DNA of 52,446 bases from Caldifarciminota bacterium (GTDB lineage Bacteria > Hydrothermota > Tepidihabitantia > SM23-42), in the NCBI GenBank assembly GCA_020353055.1, contig CP070686.1, positions 1,213,853 to 1,266,298 of the forward strand, written 5' to 3'. Positions 49,992 through 52,446 of the stretch are shown piece by piece. Made by a program: the position numbers and the translations under genes. Within the stretch, counting starts at the first letter, position 1. Each line of letters starts with the position of its first letter. The notes beneath the pieces are model-generated. The model saw only the letters and a program-made list of their open reading frames with translations, had not been told where the DNA came from and made no database searches.

Positions 49992-52446
49992 CTATTTAAT
50001 TATCACGAACTTGCCTTCTGCTTTAGTGTTAGTATCGGTTCGAACCACATAGATATACATCCCATAAGCAACTTCCACACCGAATTTCGTACGCAGATCC
50101 CAGTACTCATAGCCGAGGTAATTGTTATGATCTATTGTTGCTATATGCTCGCCGGCCACGTTATAGATCATTATCTCGCACTGTTCGGGAAGATTGGTGA
50201 ACATCAATCTGCGATCATATGGAGTACTCTCGAATTTCGACGCCAAAATGTAAGGGTTGGGCACGACCTTGACTCTATCTAAACGCACCAGCGCCTCGTT
50301 GATTGCGTACGGCACCGTGCTGAACTCATAATATACTGAATCATAGAACGGAGTCAAAAGCCTTACCGTAAACTCATCGCCATCCATCGGCGGGATCGCT
50401 GTGCTATCGCCGTTCTGAGTACCAAAGTAAACAACGGACGTCGCGGTCGATAAATCGCCGTTCCACAGCCCTAGTTGGTCAAAGAATCCTGCAACGGGTC
50501 CGGCCTCCGTTCCGTTGTAGCCGGCGCCCCCCGGTATGAGATCCCATCCTTCCGGACCGAAATACAGTGATTCGATTTGTGGAGAAAATACATCAGAATA
50601 CGCGTAATCCAGAAGCCAGCAATACTCACTGACGTCGACCGGATTCGATTCGTCGGTAATGTCATAGACTCTCAGAGGCATTTCGATCATGAGGGTATCT
50701 CCACCAAAACCATCTTCGATCCCAAACACGGAATGCGCATCGCGATCCACCACAACCCGGAAATTTGGAGTACCGTATATGTAGGACGGACCAACCATAG
50801 TGCTGTAGGGTACGGTCCAGACCCACCATTGGAAGGTGCTCGGCGTACCAGACGTATGCGTCCAACCCATTGATACGGTCTTCTCTGCATTCACCAATAC
50901 CAATCTGAAACCATCCACGACTGGAATGTTATCAAGAGAATTATCAGAAAGTTCATGGTTACTCAAAAGGGTCTCCTGATCGGTGATGTCATACAAAGTA
51001 AAAGTGGTCGTATCGACCCACGTTGTCTCCGCGGGGTGGTATACCGAATCAATAGTAAATGTTATCCTGTAGTCATGAGGTTGGATCTGAGCCGGATCAA
51101 TGATCCTCACCATTGCCGACCCATCGCAGCTCCCACCAATGGGTTCAAGGCTATCGCCACCCTCTATATATGCAGGAACATACCCAGACGGCATTGATGC
51201 GGCAACTGCCGAGACGACATTGACTGCACTCGGGCGTCCCTTTGAATTTTCGTAGCTCGGTTCCAGAGAATCAGGGTTCTGATTGCCCTGGTCGTAAGCG
51301 GCCACGCAGTACCAGTATTCAATACCATTATACACTGTGGTATCCACGAAGGTATGCGCCAGACCGGTCTCGCGACCCAGGGACTGGTAGGGGAATGCCG
51401 GGTCTATGCCCTCGATACCGTCGATAAGGTCGAATTGGGCAAGCGGAACATAGCCGACCAGCGAACCAGTGTGATCAGTTATCTCATCTCCCCAGGAAAT
51501 GCCCTGATCCTCGCTGCGATATATCTTGTAGCCTTCAAAGTCCTGTTTGCCAGTCAGAATGTCGGCAGATGATTCGGATGGCTCTGCACTCCAGTACAGG
51601 GTAACCCTCCTGTAGTCGGTAACTGTCTGAACAGTCGGGGCTGCCGGAGCACCACTGCCGAGGAAATAATTATCCGCCATCACCAAAGCCATCTCGAGGT
51701 TCTCAAAGAGATCTGCCGAATCCTCACCGCAGATAACCACAACAGTGAGCTGAAGCGTGTCTTCTGACAGAATCGTTCTGGGCCCGGCTGATACCATATA
51801 GTTGTAGGCACTTGTCGACTCCGGAGGTAAAGCCTGTAATAATGAAGGATCATCGATATAAACATCAGTCCCGTGGAAATAGAGACTCGGATCGATGTTC
51901 GGGTTATTCGGATCAGAAATAATTATCGGATATAACCGGAAATCATCACTCGGTTCATCCTCCTTACGGTAATAGTGGAAGTTGTCGATTTGCTCATTTA
52001 AGAAACCCACACCTATCATGCCAACCGACTCCCACGGGTCCTGCGGAACACCATCGGCATCCCAGTAGTACACGAAAGTCACGACCGAATCACGGTAGAG
52101 ACCGATGTAGTCCTGCATATCATAATCACAACGGAAATTGCCCCGGAAACCAATATACATATCGTCAATCGTAGTACCAAGTGTATTGTATATACTGAAG
52201 TCATAGAAGATGAAATCCTGTGCATATGTGCGACCATACGAATAGGTGGATTGATTCACCTGTAGTCCAAAAACGGACTGGTCGTTAAAAGTGCAGAAAA
52301 GATCTTGGTCAGAGGTGAACTCACCAACCACCTGCTGGCCGGTACTATCTTTGCGATATGGACCGGGCCAGGTACGTACACCACCAATCAATGGCCAGGT
52401 TTCAATATTGTCTGAGGTCGCGATGACTGGTGTACCGTCGGGGGTA
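49992..52446 (-). CDS. Large exported multi-domain protein, 5' end outside the window
   Basis: The frame is open to the right edge, so the 817 residues visible are a C-terminal part; a TTG at 52391 is not a true start, because coding continues through it (TPDGTPVIATSDNIETWPL). Visible parts: an N-terminal beta region (SYGRTYAQDFIFYDFSIYN), a fibronectin type III-like domain (APTVQTVTDYRRVTLYWSAEP, FEGYKIYRSEDQGISW), further beta domains, and a C-terminal sorting domain (EIMIYNVAGEHIATIDHNN, YGMYIYVVRTDTNTKAEGKFVIIK). The stop is 12 bp before the PorV/PorQ start, so both are on one transcript. Probably a secreted or surface-layer protein. Confidence 0.82.
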   Translation of the reverse strand, partial: TPDGTPVIATSDNIETWPLIGGVRTWPGPYRKDSTGQQVVGEFTSDQDLFCTFNDQSVFGLQVNQSTYSYGRTYAQDFIFYDFSIYNTLGTTIDDMYIGFRGNFRCDYDMQDYIGLYRDSVVTFVYYWDADGVPQDPWESVGMIGVGFLNEQIDNFHYYRKEDEPSDDFRLYPIIISDPNNPNIDPSLYFHGTDVYIDDPSLLQALPPESTSAYNYMVSAGPRTILSEDTLQLTVVVICGEDSADLFENLEMALVMADNYFLGSGAPAAPTVQTVTDYRRVTLYWSAEPSESSADILTGKQDFEGYKIYRSEDQGISWGDEITDHTGSLVGYVPLAQFDLIDGIEGIDPAFPYQSLGRETGLAHTFVDTTVYNGIEYWYCVAAYDQGNQNPDSLEPSYENSKGRPSAVNVVSAVAASMPSGYVPAYIEGGDSLEPIGGSCDGSAMVRIIDPAQIQPHDYRITFTIDSVYHPAETTWVDTTTFTLYDITDQETLLSNHELSDNSLDNIPVVDGFRLVLVNAEKTVSMGWTHTSGTPSTFQWWVWTVPYSTMVGPSYIYGTPNFRVVVDRDAHSVFGIEDGFGGDTLMIEMPLRVYDITDESNPVDVSEYCWLLDYAYSDVFSPQIESLYFGPEGWDLIPGGAGYNGTEAGPVAGFFDQLGLWNGDLSTATSVVYFGTQNGDSTAIPPMDGDEFTVRLLTPFYDSVYYEFSTVPYAINEALVRLDRVKVVPNPYILASKFESTPYDRRLMFTNLPEQCEIMIYNVAGEHIATIDHNNYLGYEYWDLRTKFGVEVAYGMYIYVVRTDTNTKAEGKFVIIK

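Overview
The window is a gene-dense bacterial chromosome segment with no rRNA, tRNA, CRISPR array, transposase or phage gene that I could see. I count about 46 protein genes, including a fragment at each edge. The best guess for the host is an uncultured, Gram-negative-type lineage related to the FCB group or candidate phylum WOR-3. The grounds are six exported proteins ending in a FlgD-like/type-IX-secretion-style C-terminal sorting domain, a PorV/PorQ-type outer-membrane protein, lnt, DUF362, DUF1015 and an otherwise mainly archaeal UPF0282 hydrolase. No marker gene settles it.

Layout. 1-9568 (mostly - strand): sugar-nucleotide epimerase with a small HTH protein, a nucleotidyltransferase, an isochorismatase-fold hydrolase, an exported M14 carboxypeptidase, a SagB-type nitroreductase, a histone-deacetylase-family amidohydrolase, then a scpA / FHA-GGDEF / Ser-Thr kinase operon. 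9745-16819 (+ strand): an eight-gene run from one perfect consensus promoter with a near-perfect 24-bp palindrome at its start point. It encodes TspO, DUF523-DUF1722, UV endonuclease UvsE, a RibD-C-type reductase, a zinc-ligand-less MDR dehydrogenase, a PTPS homologue whose catalytic Cys is Glu, a GT4 glycosyltransferase and a class II photolyase. I read it as a light/UV-response operon that makes a pterin- or pyrimidine-derived, probably glycosylated compound. This is the best candidate here for an undescribed system.

16822-32650: HD-GYP and DUF362 genes, ftsK, an FG-GAP surface protein, a UbiA fusion, a lipoprotein, a GAF-GGDEF protein, yjbQ, then serine biosynthesis (serC-like, serA) with DUF1015, and an Asp-box surface protein. 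32668-45257: MoxR ATPase, a 166-bp gap with three perfect DnaA boxes, UPF0282/rpiB, ilvE and glnA (divergent), a Gfo/Idh/MocA oxidoreductase, lnt, a triple-GAF GGDEF protein, a class V aminotransferase and a UvrD helicase. 45365-52446: a secretion-related block with a gingipain-like protein, two more exported proteins, a Tat-signal protein, PorV/PorQ and a large sorted protein running off the window.

Three things cut across the genes. (1) Promoters are unusually close to consensus (TTGACA-N16/17-TATAAT), and at seven genes the -10 box lies only 5-7 bp before the start codon, so these mRNAs should be leaderless; genes for exported proteins instead have AGGAGG, usually 4 nt before the start. 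(2) Several intergenic gaps hold degenerate tandem arrays with strict 8- or 9-bp periods, often ending at a stop codon; in three places an octamer block is followed by an AACG-nonamer block. (3) Signalling by cyclic di-GMP is prominent: three GGDEF proteins and one HD-GYP protein.
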